DNA of 64,000 nucleotides from Actinomyces sp. oral taxon 170 str. F0386. GTDB lineage: Bacteria > Actinomycetota > Actinomycetes > Actinomycetales > Actinomycetaceae. The notes under the pieces are model-generated. The model had not been told where the DNA came from, searched no databases, and worked only from the letters and a program-made list of their open reading frames with translations. Shown here one piece after another: positions 26,834-35,297 of the stretch; position 1 is the first letter of the stretch; each line of letters begins with the position of its first letter. A program made the translations under genes and the position numbers. The stretch covers positions 372,001-436,000 of the forward strand of contig NZ_GL882544.1 of NCBI RefSeq assembly GCF_000195595.1. Reading direction: 5' to 3'.

Positions 26834-28656
26834 TGGGTGCTCCTGCGCGTCGGCAGACAGCCCGGCCGCACCGCTCCCCCATGCGCCAGACCCTGCGCCT
26901 GGTGGGGCCCGATGCCGCGCCGCAGTGGCGCCTCATGGCCGGGGGCACGGTGGTGCTTCTGGCAGAGGTGGTCTTCCGGGTGCTGGAGCCCTGGCCCCTG
27001 AAGATCGCCATCGACTCGTTGGTGGCGGCGCTGGGTAAGCACACGGGCATCGCGCCCGCCACGGCCTCCTCCTTGGTGGGTCTGGGCGTGGTCCTCCTGG
27101 TGATCGTGGCCGGTCGGGCGTTGTGCAGCTACCTGGCCACCGTGGCCTTCGCCCTGGTCGGCTCGCGCACGGCGGCCTCCCTGCGCAGCCGGGCCTTCCA
27201 CCACGTGCAGGGGCTCTCCCAGCAGTTCCACGCCCGCAACCGCAGCGCGGACACGGTTCAGCGGCTCATCGCCGACGTCAACCGCATGCAGGAGGTGGCC
27301 GTCACCGCCGGCCTGCCGATGGCCGCCAACACCTTGACCCTGCTGGTCATGGTCGTGGTCATGGTGTTCCTGGACCCGCTACTGGCCATGATCGTGGTCG
27401 TGGCGGTGGTGGCCTTCGCGATCGCTTCCTCCGGCAACTCGCGGCGGATCTCCGCGGCCTCTCTGCGCAGCCGCAAGTCGGAGGGGAACCTGGCCAACAC
27501 TGCCCAGGAGGCGCTCGGTGCCATCAAGGTGGTCCAGGCCTACGGTCTGGAGCCCCTGCTGCACGAGCGCTTCACGGGCGCCAACACTGTCTCTCTGAGC
27601 GAGGGAGTGCGTTCGCGCCGCATCGCCGCGCGCCTGGAGCGTTCCACGGACGTCATCGTCGGCGTGGCCACCGCCGTGGTCATGGTCGGCGGGGGCATCC
27701 GAGTTCTGAACGGTGCCATGTCTCCGGGAGACCTGGTGCTCTTCACGACCTACCTGCGCACCACCATGAAGCCGCTTCGGGACATGGCCAAGTACACCGG
27801 CCGCATCGCTCGGGCGGCGGCCTCGGGTGAGCGGGTGGCCGACCTCATGGCGGTCGAGCCCGAGATCGTCTCCCCCCACGACGCCATCGTGCTTGACACG
27901 GTCCACGGCATGGTCCACTTCGACCGTGTCCATGCCGCCTACGAGGGCCACCAAGTGCTCCACGGCCTGAGTCTGACGGTGGTCCCCGGTGAGCACGTGG
28001 CGCTCGTAGGGCCGTCGGGCTCGGGCAAGTCCACCCTGGTGTCCCTGGTGGTGCGGGCACTGGATCCGACGTCGGGCACGGTCAGCCTAGACGGGCACAG
28101 CCTGAACGAGCTGGACCTGAGGTTCCTGCGCTCGCAGGTCTCGGTCCTGCACCAGGAGGCGGTGCTGCTGACCGGCACGATCCACGAGAACATCCGTCTG
28201 GGGTGGCCCGACGCCTCCGACGATGAGGTGGAGGCGGCCGCACGCGCCGCCCACGCCCACGACTTCATCACCCAGATGCCCGACGGCTACGACACGACCG
28301 TGGGCGAGCGGGGCGGTACCCTCTCCGGGGGCCAGCGTCAGCGCATCGCCATCGCCCGGGCACTGCTGCGCGACTCGCCGATCGTCATTCTGGACGAGGC
28401 GACCACCGGGCTGGACCCGGCCTCGACGTCGGCGGTGCTCGAGGCGATCGACGAGCTGGTGGCCGGACGCACGACCCTGACCGTCACCCACGATCCGCAG
28501 GCCGCCATGCGCGTCGACCGGGTGGTGTGGATCCAGGACGGGCGGATCCGGCTGGAGGGGAGTCCTCAGCACCTCATGGACATCTCGGACGAGTTCCGCC
28601 GGTGGGCGAACAGCCACCTGTCGGACTCCTTCGCCTTGGAGGGGAGCGGATCGTGA
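26833..28656 (+). CDS. ABC exporter, fused membrane and ATPase domains
   Basis: A 607-aa half-transporter that would act as a homodimer. About six membrane helices lie in residues 20-320, with the ATPase domain C-terminal. Walker A GPSGSGKST lies near residue 395, signature LSGGQRQRIAIARALL near 497, and Walker B VILDEATTGLDPAS follows. The architecture is MsbA/HlyB type, as used for lipids, glycolipids and peptides. With the glycosyltransferases around it, export of a lipid-linked glycan is the best inference. ATG at 26833 overlaps the upstream stop; a GTG one codon earlier is possible. Confidence 0.93.
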   Translation: MGAPARRQTARPHRSPMRQTLRLVGPDAAPQWRLMAGGTVVLLAEVVFRVLEPWPLKIAIDSLVAALGKHTGIAPATASSLVGLGVVLLVIVAGRALCSYLATVAFALVGSRTAASLRSRAFHHVQGLSQQFHARNRSADTVQRLIADVNRMQEVAVTAGLPMAANTLTLLVMVVVMVFLDPLLAMIVVVAVVAFAIASSGNSRRISAASLRSRKSEGNLANTAQEALGAIKVVQAYGLEPLLHERFTGANTVSLSEGVRSRRIAARLERSTDVIVGVATAVVMVGGGIRVLNGAMSPGDLVLFTTYLRTTMKPLRDMAKYTGRIARAAASGERVADLMAVEPEIVSPHDAIVLDTVHGMVHFDRVHAAYEGHQVLHGLSLTVVPGEHVALVGPSGSGKSTLVSLVVRALDPTSGTVSLDGHSLNELDLRFLRSQVSVLHQEAVLLTGTIHENIRLGWPDASDDEVEAAARAAHAHDFITQMPDGYDTTVGERGGTLSGGQRQRIAIARALLRDSPIVILDEATTGLDPASTSAVLEAIDELVAGRTTLTVTHDPQAAMRVDRVVWIQDGRIRLEGSPQHLMDISDEFRRWANSHLSDSFALEGSGS

Positions 28657-29885
28657 ACCTGCCAACGATCTCCACAGCGACCACAGCCGACGCCGTCTGC
28701 GCGGTTCTCGATGCCGACCGGCTCAGTGAGTTCATCGGCCAACCAGTGCGGGCAGGCCGACTGCGCATCAAGCCGAACGTCTCGGTCCTGGTGTCCTTGA
28801 CGGGGCGCTCCACCGGGCTCACGTCCGGGTGGGCACGGCTGCTCTGGCCGGTCTCGCACTCCAAGGCCGCCCAGGCCGAGCGCCTGGCCACCTCCCTGGG
28901 GCTCGACCAGGCTCCGGTCACCCGGTCCGCAGGCGGCGACCTGCTGCTGCAGAGCGGTCCGATCCACACCGACCCCAAGCTGGCCGAGCCGATAGCGGGC
29001 GCCGCCCGCCAGGGGGTGCTGAGATCCTGGGAGGCTAGGGACGTTCTACGCTACAACCCCTCACGCCGTCTCGTACTGCGAGACGGCTCCACGGTGGTGC
29101 GGATGCGTGCTCAGGCCGGCAGCCCGGCCGACGACGTTCATCGCGCCCTGTCCGAGTTCCTCCCGGTCCCGCGTCTGCTCGATTCCGAGGCCGTGGCCCG
29201 GTGCGAGGGGCATGTCAGCCTCCAGCAGTGGTGCGGCGACACGAACTTGGCCGAGCTCTCCGATGACCGTACCGCTGAGCACGCCGCATCCGAGGCCGTA
29301 ACCGAGTCCGCAGCGGATGCCACGCGGCGCGTGGGGGCGCTGCTGGCCGAGCTGCACTCCTGCGTGGAAGCACTGAAGCCGGACCTCGTCGACCGGCTGC
29401 CTCACCAGCATCCCGATCCTTGGGACCTGGCCGAGGTTCACGCCCGTCAGCTCGATGTCCTCGATCCCGAGCTGGCCCGCCGCGTGCGGGCGGTGGGCGG
29501 CATGCTGCCCATCCGGTCGTCTGGCGAGCCGGTCCTCACCCACGGCGATGCCTCCCCCGACCAGGTGCTGTACGAGCGCTCCTCCGGGCGGATCTGGTTG
29601 ACCGACTTCGACCGGGTGCGCCTAGCCCCAGCGGCCACCGATCTGGGCTCCTACCTCGCGATGGCGCCGGTCTCCCAGGGGCGTGCCCTGCTGGAGGGCT
29701 ACGCCGAGCACGGACCGGTGCCCGCTGCCGAACAGCTGGGGGTGGCGGTCGCCCGCTCGCGCCTGGCACGGCTGGCCGATCCTCTGCGCCATGCCGATCC
29801 GTCCTGGCGAGAGCGCATCGGGGTGGAGCTGGCCGCCATTGAGAGCATCGCCCGGTCACCTGAGAAGGAGGCCACCTGGAGATGA
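28653..29885 (+). CDS. APH-fold phosphotransferase 1
   Basis: A 410-aa protein with an aminoglycoside phosphotransferase/choline kinase-type C-terminal domain. The catalytic loop is HGDASPDQ (His297, Asp299) and the metal site is TDFDRV. The usual Asn of the HGDxxxxN motif is Gln. The N-terminal ~150 residues are a less conserved nucleotide-binding lobe. In a glycan operon it more likely phosphorylates a sugar, lipid or glycan than an antibiotic. The GTG start at 28653 overlaps the exporter stop (GTGA) and has GGAGGGGAG upstream. Substrate unknown. Confidence 0.82.
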   Translation: MNLPTISTATTADAVCAVLDADRLSEFIGQPVRAGRLRIKPNVSVLVSLTGRSTGLTSGWARLLWPVSHSKAAQAERLATSLGLDQAPVTRSAGGDLLLQSGPIHTDPKLAEPIAGAARQGVLRSWEARDVLRYNPSRRLVLRDGSTVVRMRAQAGSPADDVHRALSEFLPVPRLLDSEAVARCEGHVSLQQWCGDTNLAELSDDRTAEHAASEAVTESAADATRRVGALLAELHSCVEALKPDLVDRLPHQHPDPWDLAEVHARQLDVLDPELARRVRAVGGMLPIRSSGEPVLTHGDASPDQVLYERSSGRIWLTDFDRVRLAPAATDLGSYLAMAPVSQGRALLEGYAEHGPVPAAEQLGVAVARSRLARLADPLRHADPSWRERIGVELAAIESIARSPEKEATWR

Positions 29886-30979
29886 CAGAAGTCTCGACTA
29901 CGACACAGATGACTGAGATGACTCAGAAACCAGAGATGAACGGCATGCTGAGCACGCTGCGCGCGATCCCAGGGCTGCGCCGCGCCTGGCCCGGGCACCT
30001 GGACTCGGGCTCCACGAGCGTGAGCATCGAGTGCGTCGACGGCAAGGGCCGTCTGCGCGCCGGGCACGTCACCACAGGCGCCGCACCCGAGCTTCTGCCC
30101 TACGCCGCGGACCCGGCGCTGCCGGCCCTGTCCGCGGGTCTGACCGGGGCGCTCGTCGTTCATCGCGTCGGCCGTCGCGCCGTGGTGATGGAGGAGGCCC
30201 GAGTCCGCAAGATGGTCCGGCCCCACAAGGCCGCCTCCCTGGTGCGGGCGCACACGACCGCCGCCTCGGTCCTGCGGGTCACCGGTCTGCGCACCCCCAG
30301 GATCCTGAGCAACAACGACAACGTCGTCGACTTCGAGCTGCTGCCCGGCCGCAGCCTCAATGAGCTCGGCGATGCCGGCCTGCCCGGGTGGCAGCGGATC
30401 GCTGAGTCCTGGTCCCATCTGGCCCGAGCCGAGGCGGACCTGCCCGTCCACGGGCCGCGTCAGGAGGCCGAGGTGCTGCGCCGATGGTGTGCCTCCGCCC
30501 AACGCTACGGCGTCATCGACCAGCCGGCTCTCCTGCACGAGCAGGTGGTGGACACATGCCTGAGCCTGCGGGAGGACGACGGGGTGCGCATCATCGCCCA
30601 CCGAGACCTCCACGACGGTCAGCTTCTGTGGGACGGAATCGAACTGTCCCTGCTCGACCTGGACACCGCGGCGGTGGCTGAGGCGGCCCTCGACCTGGGC
30701 AACCTCTGGGCCCACGCGGACATCATGGCGGTTCAGGGCCGGCTCGGCCTTGAGGCCCACGCACAGGTCCGCGGGCTGCTCGACAACCTGGCCCGCACGC
30801 TGCCCACGACGGCGGAGCGTCTGGAGACCTACTACCGATCCTCGGCGCTGCGACTCGTCTTCGTCCATGCCTTCCGCCCCACCGCCCACCAGTGGCTGCC
30901 CATCTGGGTGCGCCACTGCCTAGGACACGCCTCCCCCTTCATGCCCCTCGACCTCAGCAACGATTGGAACAACTCATGA
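29882..30979 (+). CDS. APH-fold phosphotransferase 2
   Basis: A 365-aa protein of the same superfamily as its upstream neighbour but not an obvious recent copy. The catalytic loop is HRDLHDGQ (His240, Asp242) and the metal motif is LLDLDTA. As in the neighbour, Gln replaces the usual Asn. The first ~20 residues are Thr/Glu/Met-rich and unconserved. It overlaps both the preceding gene and the dehydrogenase gene by ATGA. Two consecutive kinases suggest two different phosphorylation steps or a heteromeric enzyme; the substrate is unknown. Confidence 0.82.
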   Translation: MTEVSTTTQMTEMTQKPEMNGMLSTLRAIPGLRRAWPGHLDSGSTSVSIECVDGKGRLRAGHVTTGAAPELLPYAADPALPALSAGLTGALVVHRVGRRAVVMEEARVRKMVRPHKAASLVRAHTTAASVLRVTGLRTPRILSNNDNVVDFELLPGRSLNELGDAGLPGWQRIAESWSHLARAEADLPVHGPRQEAEVLRRWCASAQRYGVIDQPALLHEQVVDTCLSLREDDGVRIIAHRDLHDGQLLWDGIELSLLDLDTAAVAEAALDLGNLWAHADIMAVQGRLGLEAHAQVRGLLDNLARTLPTTAERLETYYRSSALRLVFVHAFRPTAHQWLPIWVRHCLGHASPFMPLDLSNDWNNS

Positions 30980-32301
30980 ACCCTCTCAAGCTCACCGTCA
31001 TCGGCTGCGGATACCTTGGTGCCGTCCACGCCGCCGCCATGGCCCACCTGGGGCACCACGTCCTGGGAATCGATACCCGGAGCGAGCAGGTCGACGTCCT
31101 CTCCCAGGGCCGCGCCCCCTTCTACGAGCCGGGCCTTCCCGAGCTGCTGATCACCGGCGCCCAGCAGGGCGATTTGCGCTTCACCTCAACGCCGACGGCG
31201 GCGGAGCTGGCGGAGGCCGATGTCCACTTCATCGCCGTGGGCACCCCGCAGTCCGCCACTGGCGGTGAGGCGGATCTGAGCCAGTTGTGGAGCGTGGTCG
31301 ACATGCTTCATGATGCCCTGCCCGAGGGCGGGCGCAGCATCGTGGTGGGCAAGTCGACCGTCCCGGTCGGCACCGCCCAGCAGGTGGCCGAGCGCCTGGC
31401 CGACCGCGCCCTGGTGCTGTGGAACCCCGAGTTCCTGCGCGAGGGCTTCGCCGTGGCCGACACCCTCCACCCCGACCGCATCGTCTACGGGATGCCCGCC
31501 GACCCCCGCGACGCCCAGGAGGCCCAGGCCGCTCTCGACGCCGTCTACCAGCCCCTGCTGGAGGAGGGCATTCCCCGCATCGTCACCGACTACCCCACCG
31601 CCGAGCTGGTCAAGACCGCCGCGAACTCCTTCCTGGCCACCAAGATCAGCTTCATCAACGCCATGGCCCACCTGTGCGACACAGCCGGTGCCGACGTCAC
31701 CGTCCTGGCCGATGCGATCGGCCACGACCCGCGCATCGGCAAGCGCTTCCTCCAGGCCGGCGCCGGATTCGGCGGAGGCTGCCTGCCCAAGGACATCCGG
31801 GCGCTGCAGGCCAGCGCCGATCTTCACGGCGCCAGGCACCTGGCGGACCTGCTGGGGCGGGTCGACTCCATCAATCGCGAGCAGCGCAACCGGATCGTCG
31901 ATCTGGCCAGGGCTCACGCGGGAGGAGACTTCTCCGGCAAGGCGATCACCATCCTGGGAGCCGCCTTCAAGCCCCTGAGCGACGACGTACGCGACTCCCC
32001 CGCCCTGGATGTCGCCTCGCGCCTGGCCGACCTCGGGGCGGAGGTGACCGTCTGCGACCCGCAGGCCCTGCCCGTCGTGGTCCGGTCCCATCCCCATCTC
32101 ACCTTGGAGGATGACCCCCGCACCGCACTCCTGGGCGCCGAGCTCGTGCTGCTGCTGACCGAGTGGGACCAGTTCGTGGCCCTAGACCCCACTGAGACCG
32201 CTACCGGCGTCGCCGATCGCGTCATCATCGACGGACGCAACGCCCTAGACCCTGCGGCCTGGCGCCAGGCAGGGTGGACCTACGCCGGAGTGGGACGCTG
32301 A
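30976..32301 (+). CDS. UDP-glucose/GDP-mannose dehydrogenase family
   Basis: A 441-aa NAD-dependent nucleotide-sugar dehydrogenase, most likely UDP-glucose 6-dehydrogenase, making UDP-glucuronate. The N-terminal Rossmann motif is VIGCGYLGAVHAAAMAHLGH. The catalytic Cys is at 269 in GFGGGCLPKD, TYPTAELVKTAANSFLATKISF-type helices are present (here DYPTAELVKTAAN), and the C-terminal binding domain has GAAFKPLSDDVRDSPAL. Last of seven overlapping genes; a hairpin follows its stop. It probably supplies an acidic sugar to the glycosyltransferases upstream. Confidence 0.92.
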   Translation: MNPLKLTVIGCGYLGAVHAAAMAHLGHHVLGIDTRSEQVDVLSQGRAPFYEPGLPELLITGAQQGDLRFTSTPTAAELAEADVHFIAVGTPQSATGGEADLSQLWSVVDMLHDALPEGGRSIVVGKSTVPVGTAQQVAERLADRALVLWNPEFLREGFAVADTLHPDRIVYGMPADPRDAQEAQAALDAVYQPLLEEGIPRIVTDYPTAELVKTAANSFLATKISFINAMAHLCDTAGADVTVLADAIGHDPRIGKRFLQAGAGFGGGCLPKDIRALQASADLHGARHLADLLGRVDSINREQRNRIVDLARAHAGGDFSGKAITILGAAFKPLSDDVRDSPALDVASRLADLGAEVTVCDPQALPVVVRSHPHLTLEDDPRTALLGAELVLLLTEWDQFVALDPTETATGVADRVIIDGRNALDPAAWRQAGWTYAGVGR

Positions 32302-32315
32302 GTCGGGCCGGTACC

Positions 32316-32350
32316 GGCTCCGCCCGTGCCCGGGCTCGTCGGGCGGAGCC
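32316..32350. terminator. Hairpin at the end of the glycan operon
   Basis: A perfect 10-bp inverted repeat, GGCTCCGCCC/GGGCGGAGCC, with a 15-base loop lies 14 bases after the dehydrogenase stop. It probably ends or attenuates the operon before the histidine kinase gene. Confidence 0.65.
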
Positions 32351-32375
32351 CAGTAGGTCCGGGCACAATGGCGAT

Positions 32376-33893
32376 GTGACCTCACTGATGCACACCCGTA
32401 CCGTCACCATCGGTACCCGCGTCATATGGGCGATTGTGCTGGTCGCCAGCATCGCACTGGTCACCTGCGGGGCGATCGTGTGGGCTCTGGGGCACTCGAG
32501 TGTGTCGGCCGATGCCACGAACCGGCTCGAGCACAGCCGAGACCGGATCCGCGAGCTGGCTGTGGACGGGACGGATCCCTCCAGCGGCCAACCCTTGGAG
32601 GACATCTCGGCAGTGCTTCGCGTCCACATGCAGCGCACCGCGGAGGGGCCCGGTGAGGCCGAGCTCGGCTTCGTGGGCACCAGCTCCAACACGGAGCTGA
32701 TCTGGCTCTCCGCAGACAACGTCTCCTTCCGACCGGAGGAGGACGCGAAGCTGCTTAAGCACGTGACATCCCGGGCCGCCGCGTCGGAGTCCGTCATCGA
32801 GACCGTGCACACTCCTTCATCGAGCTACCGGGTTCTCATCGTCCCGATCCAGGACGGTTCCCAGCACGGGGCCCTGGTGCACGTCATCGATCTCAAGGTC
32901 GCCGAGTCCCAGCTGCTGCGCACCATGGCCTTCTACGCGGCGGCGGCCGTGTTCACCGTAGCCCTGGTGACAGGTCTGGCCTGGTTCGCCGTCGAGCGGC
33001 TCCTGCGCCCCATCGAGCAGCTGCGGCGCGCCACCGAGTCCATCGGTGAGGACGACCTGACCACTAGGGTGCCGGTCAGGGGCCGAGACGACCTCACCGC
33101 TCTGGCCGCTGCCGTCAACCGGATGCTCGACCGGGTCCAGACCTCGGTGGAGGCACAGCGCAGCCTGCTCGACGACGTCGGCCACGAGTTGCGTACGCCC
33201 ATCGCCGTGGTCCGCGGTCACCTCGAGCTCACCGATCCCACCGATCCTGAGGACGTGCATCAGACCCAGCTGCTGGCCATTGATGAGCTCGACCGGATGG
33301 GAATGCTCGTGGGCGACCTGATCCTGCTGGCCAAGAGTGCTCAGAGCGACTTCGTCACCCCGGTGGACACCGATGTCGCCGAGCTGACCGAGATGGTCTT
33401 CGACAAGTCCCTCGCCCTGGGTGAGCGCCGCTGGCGGCTGGAGTCGGTGGCCTTCACCCGGGCCAGCATCGACCCCACCCGGATCACCCAGGCGTGGCTC
33501 CAGCTGGTGGCCAACGCGGTGAAGTACTCCGCGCCCTGCAGCACCGTCTCCCTGGGCTCCGCCGTCCGAGACGGCCACCTGCTGATGTGGGTGGGCGACG
33601 AGGGCATCGGGATCGCCCCTGAGGACATCGACGTGGTGCGACAGCGATTCAAACGCACCGCCGGTGCTCAGGAGATGGCCTCGGGAACAGGGCTGGGACT
33701 GAGTATCGTGGAGACGATCGTCGCAGCGCACGGAGGGCGACTGGACATACGCTCTAAGGTAGGCGAGGGATCGGTGTTCACCATGACGATCCCCCTGGAG
33801 GCGTCCCCTGTTCCGTCCTCGTCCGAGACCACGACCTCGGGCGACGCCGGTGCCTCACCCCCTGAACAGTCCCCGACGGCGTCCGAGGAGTGA
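32376..33893 (+). CDS. Sensor histidine kinase (OmpR-partner type)
   Basis: A 505-aa membrane sensor with two hydrophobic helices (about residues 10-38 and 185-210) that bracket an extracytoplasmic domain of ~150 residues. A HAMP domain, the H-box VGHELRTPIAVVRG with His270, the N-box NAVKYS, GDEGIGIAPED and GTGLGLSIVETIVAAHGG follow. The tail is Ser/Thr/Pro-rich. The start is uncertain: GTG at 32376 lies seven bases after a CACAAT -10-like element, suggesting a leaderless message; ATG at 32388 is the alternative. It lies six bases upstream of its regulator. Signal unknown; envelope state is plausible given the context. Confidence 0.9.
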   Translation: MTSLMHTRTVTIGTRVIWAIVLVASIALVTCGAIVWALGHSSVSADATNRLEHSRDRIRELAVDGTDPSSGQPLEDISAVLRVHMQRTAEGPGEAELGFVGTSSNTELIWLSADNVSFRPEEDAKLLKHVTSRAAASESVIETVHTPSSSYRVLIVPIQDGSQHGALVHVIDLKVAESQLLRTMAFYAAAAVFTVALVTGLAWFAVERLLRPIEQLRRATESIGEDDLTTRVPVRGRDDLTALAAAVNRMLDRVQTSVEAQRSLLDDVGHELRTPIAVVRGHLELTDPTDPEDVHQTQLLAIDELDRMGMLVGDLILLAKSAQSDFVTPVDTDVAELTEMVFDKSLALGERRWRLESVAFTRASIDPTRITQAWLQLVANAVKYSAPCSTVSLGSAVRDGHLLMWVGDEGIGIAPEDIDVVRQRFKRTAGAQEMASGTGLGLSIVETIVAAHGGRLDIRSKVGEGSVFTMTIPLEASPVPSSSETTTSGDAGASPPEQSPTASEE

Positions 33894-33899
33894 CCCACC

Positions 33900-34559
33900 A
33901 TGAGCAGCATCCTCATCGTTGAGGACGAGTCCCGCATCGTCGCGTTCCTCACCAAGGGTCTCAAGGCGGCCGGGTTCACCACGCACACCACCGCTGCAGG
34001 TCGGGAGGCGGTGGAGCTCGCGCTCCAGACAAGCTTCGACCTCATCATCCTGGACGTGGGCCTGCCCGACATCGATGGCTTCGAGGTGCTTCAGCAGCTG
34101 CGTGGTCAGGGGGTGGCTGCACCGGTCATCATGCTCACGGCCCGGTCCTCAGTGGCCGATCGCGTTGCCGGTCTCGAGGGCGGCGCGGACGACTACATGC
34201 CCAAGCCCTTCTCCTTCGAGGAGCTCCTGGCCCGCATCCGGGTGCGACTGCGTCCGGAGGCCGCGGGAGCGGACCAGATGCGGTTGACCCACCGCGACAT
34301 GGTCCTGGACCTGCGCACCCGGACCCTGACGCTGGAGGGCCGGACGGTGGAGCTCTCGGCACGGGAGTTCGCCCTGGCCGAGGCCTTCATGCGCCACCCC
34401 GGCCAGGTCCTCAGCCGTGAGCAGCTCCTGAGCGCCGTGTGGGGTCTGGACTTCGACCCCGGGTCCAACGTGGTGGAGGTCTACGTCTCCTACCTGCGCA
34501 ACAAGCTGGGCAGGGACAGGGTGGAGACGGTACGCGGCATGGGCTACCGGCTCACCTGA
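33900..34559 (+). CDS. OmpR-family response regulator
   Basis: A 219-aa regulator. The receiver domain has VEDE (7-10), phosphoacceptor Asp52 in LDVGLPDIDG, the switch Thr/Ser region LTARS and Lys in PKPFSFEEL. The C-terminal winged HTH (RDMVLDLRTRTLTLEGRTVE, then LSAREFALAEAFMRHPGQV, YVSYLRNKLG, VRGMGYRL) is of OmpR/PhoB type. It follows the kinase gene by six bases. Such regulators bind direct repeats spaced one helical turn, and one such array lies before the glycan operon at 23011-23037. Confidence 0.95.
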   Translation: MSSILIVEDESRIVAFLTKGLKAAGFTTHTTAAGREAVELALQTSFDLIILDVGLPDIDGFEVLQQLRGQGVAAPVIMLTARSSVADRVAGLEGGADDYMPKPFSFEELLARIRVRLRPEAAGADQMRLTHRDMVLDLRTRTLTLEGRTVELSAREFALAEAFMRHPGQVLSREQLLSAVWGLDFDPGSNVVEVYVSYLRNKLGRDRVETVRGMGYRLT

Positions 34560-34627
34560 TCCGCAACGCCTGCGTCTCCGAGCACCGGCCCGTGACCGCT
34601 GCGTCAGCCATCTAGTCGGTCATCCAT

Positions 34628-35122
34628 TCAGTCGTCGATGTCGTGGTCGTCGTCACCGGCTTCTCTCACGCCGTTGTTCGCCGGTTTCCTGTCGTCATCA
34701 TCGTCGACCTCGGTGCGGGAGTCATCGGACCGTCCAGTGGCGGCCGGGGCAGCAGGGGCGGCCGGCGCCGGCTGACGACTGCCGTGGTCGACGGCGACAG
34801 GCGGGTCGGGCTCCACCGCCTGAGGCGCGTGGTGGCCCTGCGTCGAGGAGTCCGATGAGGCTGCGGATCCCGCTTCGGTGCTGTCTGGCTCGTGCTGGGT
34901 ACTACTGGCACCACCGGCACTCCGGCTCGGCGTCGCCGTGGTCGAGGACTGGGAGGATGTGACCCGTGGGGTTGCCGTCAGGACGATTCCCGGTTCCTTC
35001 GCGGACTCGGTGGGGTGGGAGAACACCATGCGGGTGACCGCGAGCAGGAGGCCCGCTGTGACCACGACAACCGCGCTGGCGACGACGCGGCCACGACCGA
35101 AACGATGTAGCAGACTCGCCAC
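34628..35122 (-). CDS. Small membrane-anchored acidic protein, unknown
   Basis: A 164-aa protein I do not recognise. A single hydrophobic segment (VVASAVVVVTAGLLLAVTRMVF, about residues 11-32) follows a short basic N-terminus. After it comes a Ser/Thr/Ala/Pro-rich region, and the C-terminus is strongly acidic (EVDDDDDRKPANNG, GDDDHDIDD). The topology suggests a signal-anchor with an exported disordered tail. I chose the GTG at 35122, which follows a GGAGAGGGGG stretch; the longer frame adds unconserved residues. It converges on the response regulator. It may be a target or a partner of that system; this is speculative. Confidence 0.6.
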   Translation of the reverse strand: MASLLHRFGRGRVVASAVVVVTAGLLLAVTRMVFSHPTESAKEPGIVLTATPRVTSSQSSTTATPSRSAGGASSTQHEPDSTEAGSAASSDSSTQGHHAPQAVEPDPPVAVDHGSRQPAPAAPAAPAATGRSDDSRTEVDDDDDRKPANNGVREAGDDDHDIDD

Positions 35123-35297
35123 TCCAGCGCCCCCTCTCCCCAGCCTTCCTGGACTTGCCCGACTCTCGTCGACCGTAACACGAATGAGATAACAAAGCAC
35201 CGGAGCATAGCACCAAGGAGTCACAGAACTGATGCGCAAGCTTTTCAGAATCAGCACAACTCCGAGGCGTCCCGGCGTCGCTCGGAGGTGCGACGGT

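Noticed and set aside
28653-30979. Aminoglycoside resistance genes
   Set aside because: The APH fold is shared by many kinases; these two are embedded in a glycan operon and lack evidence for drug substrates.
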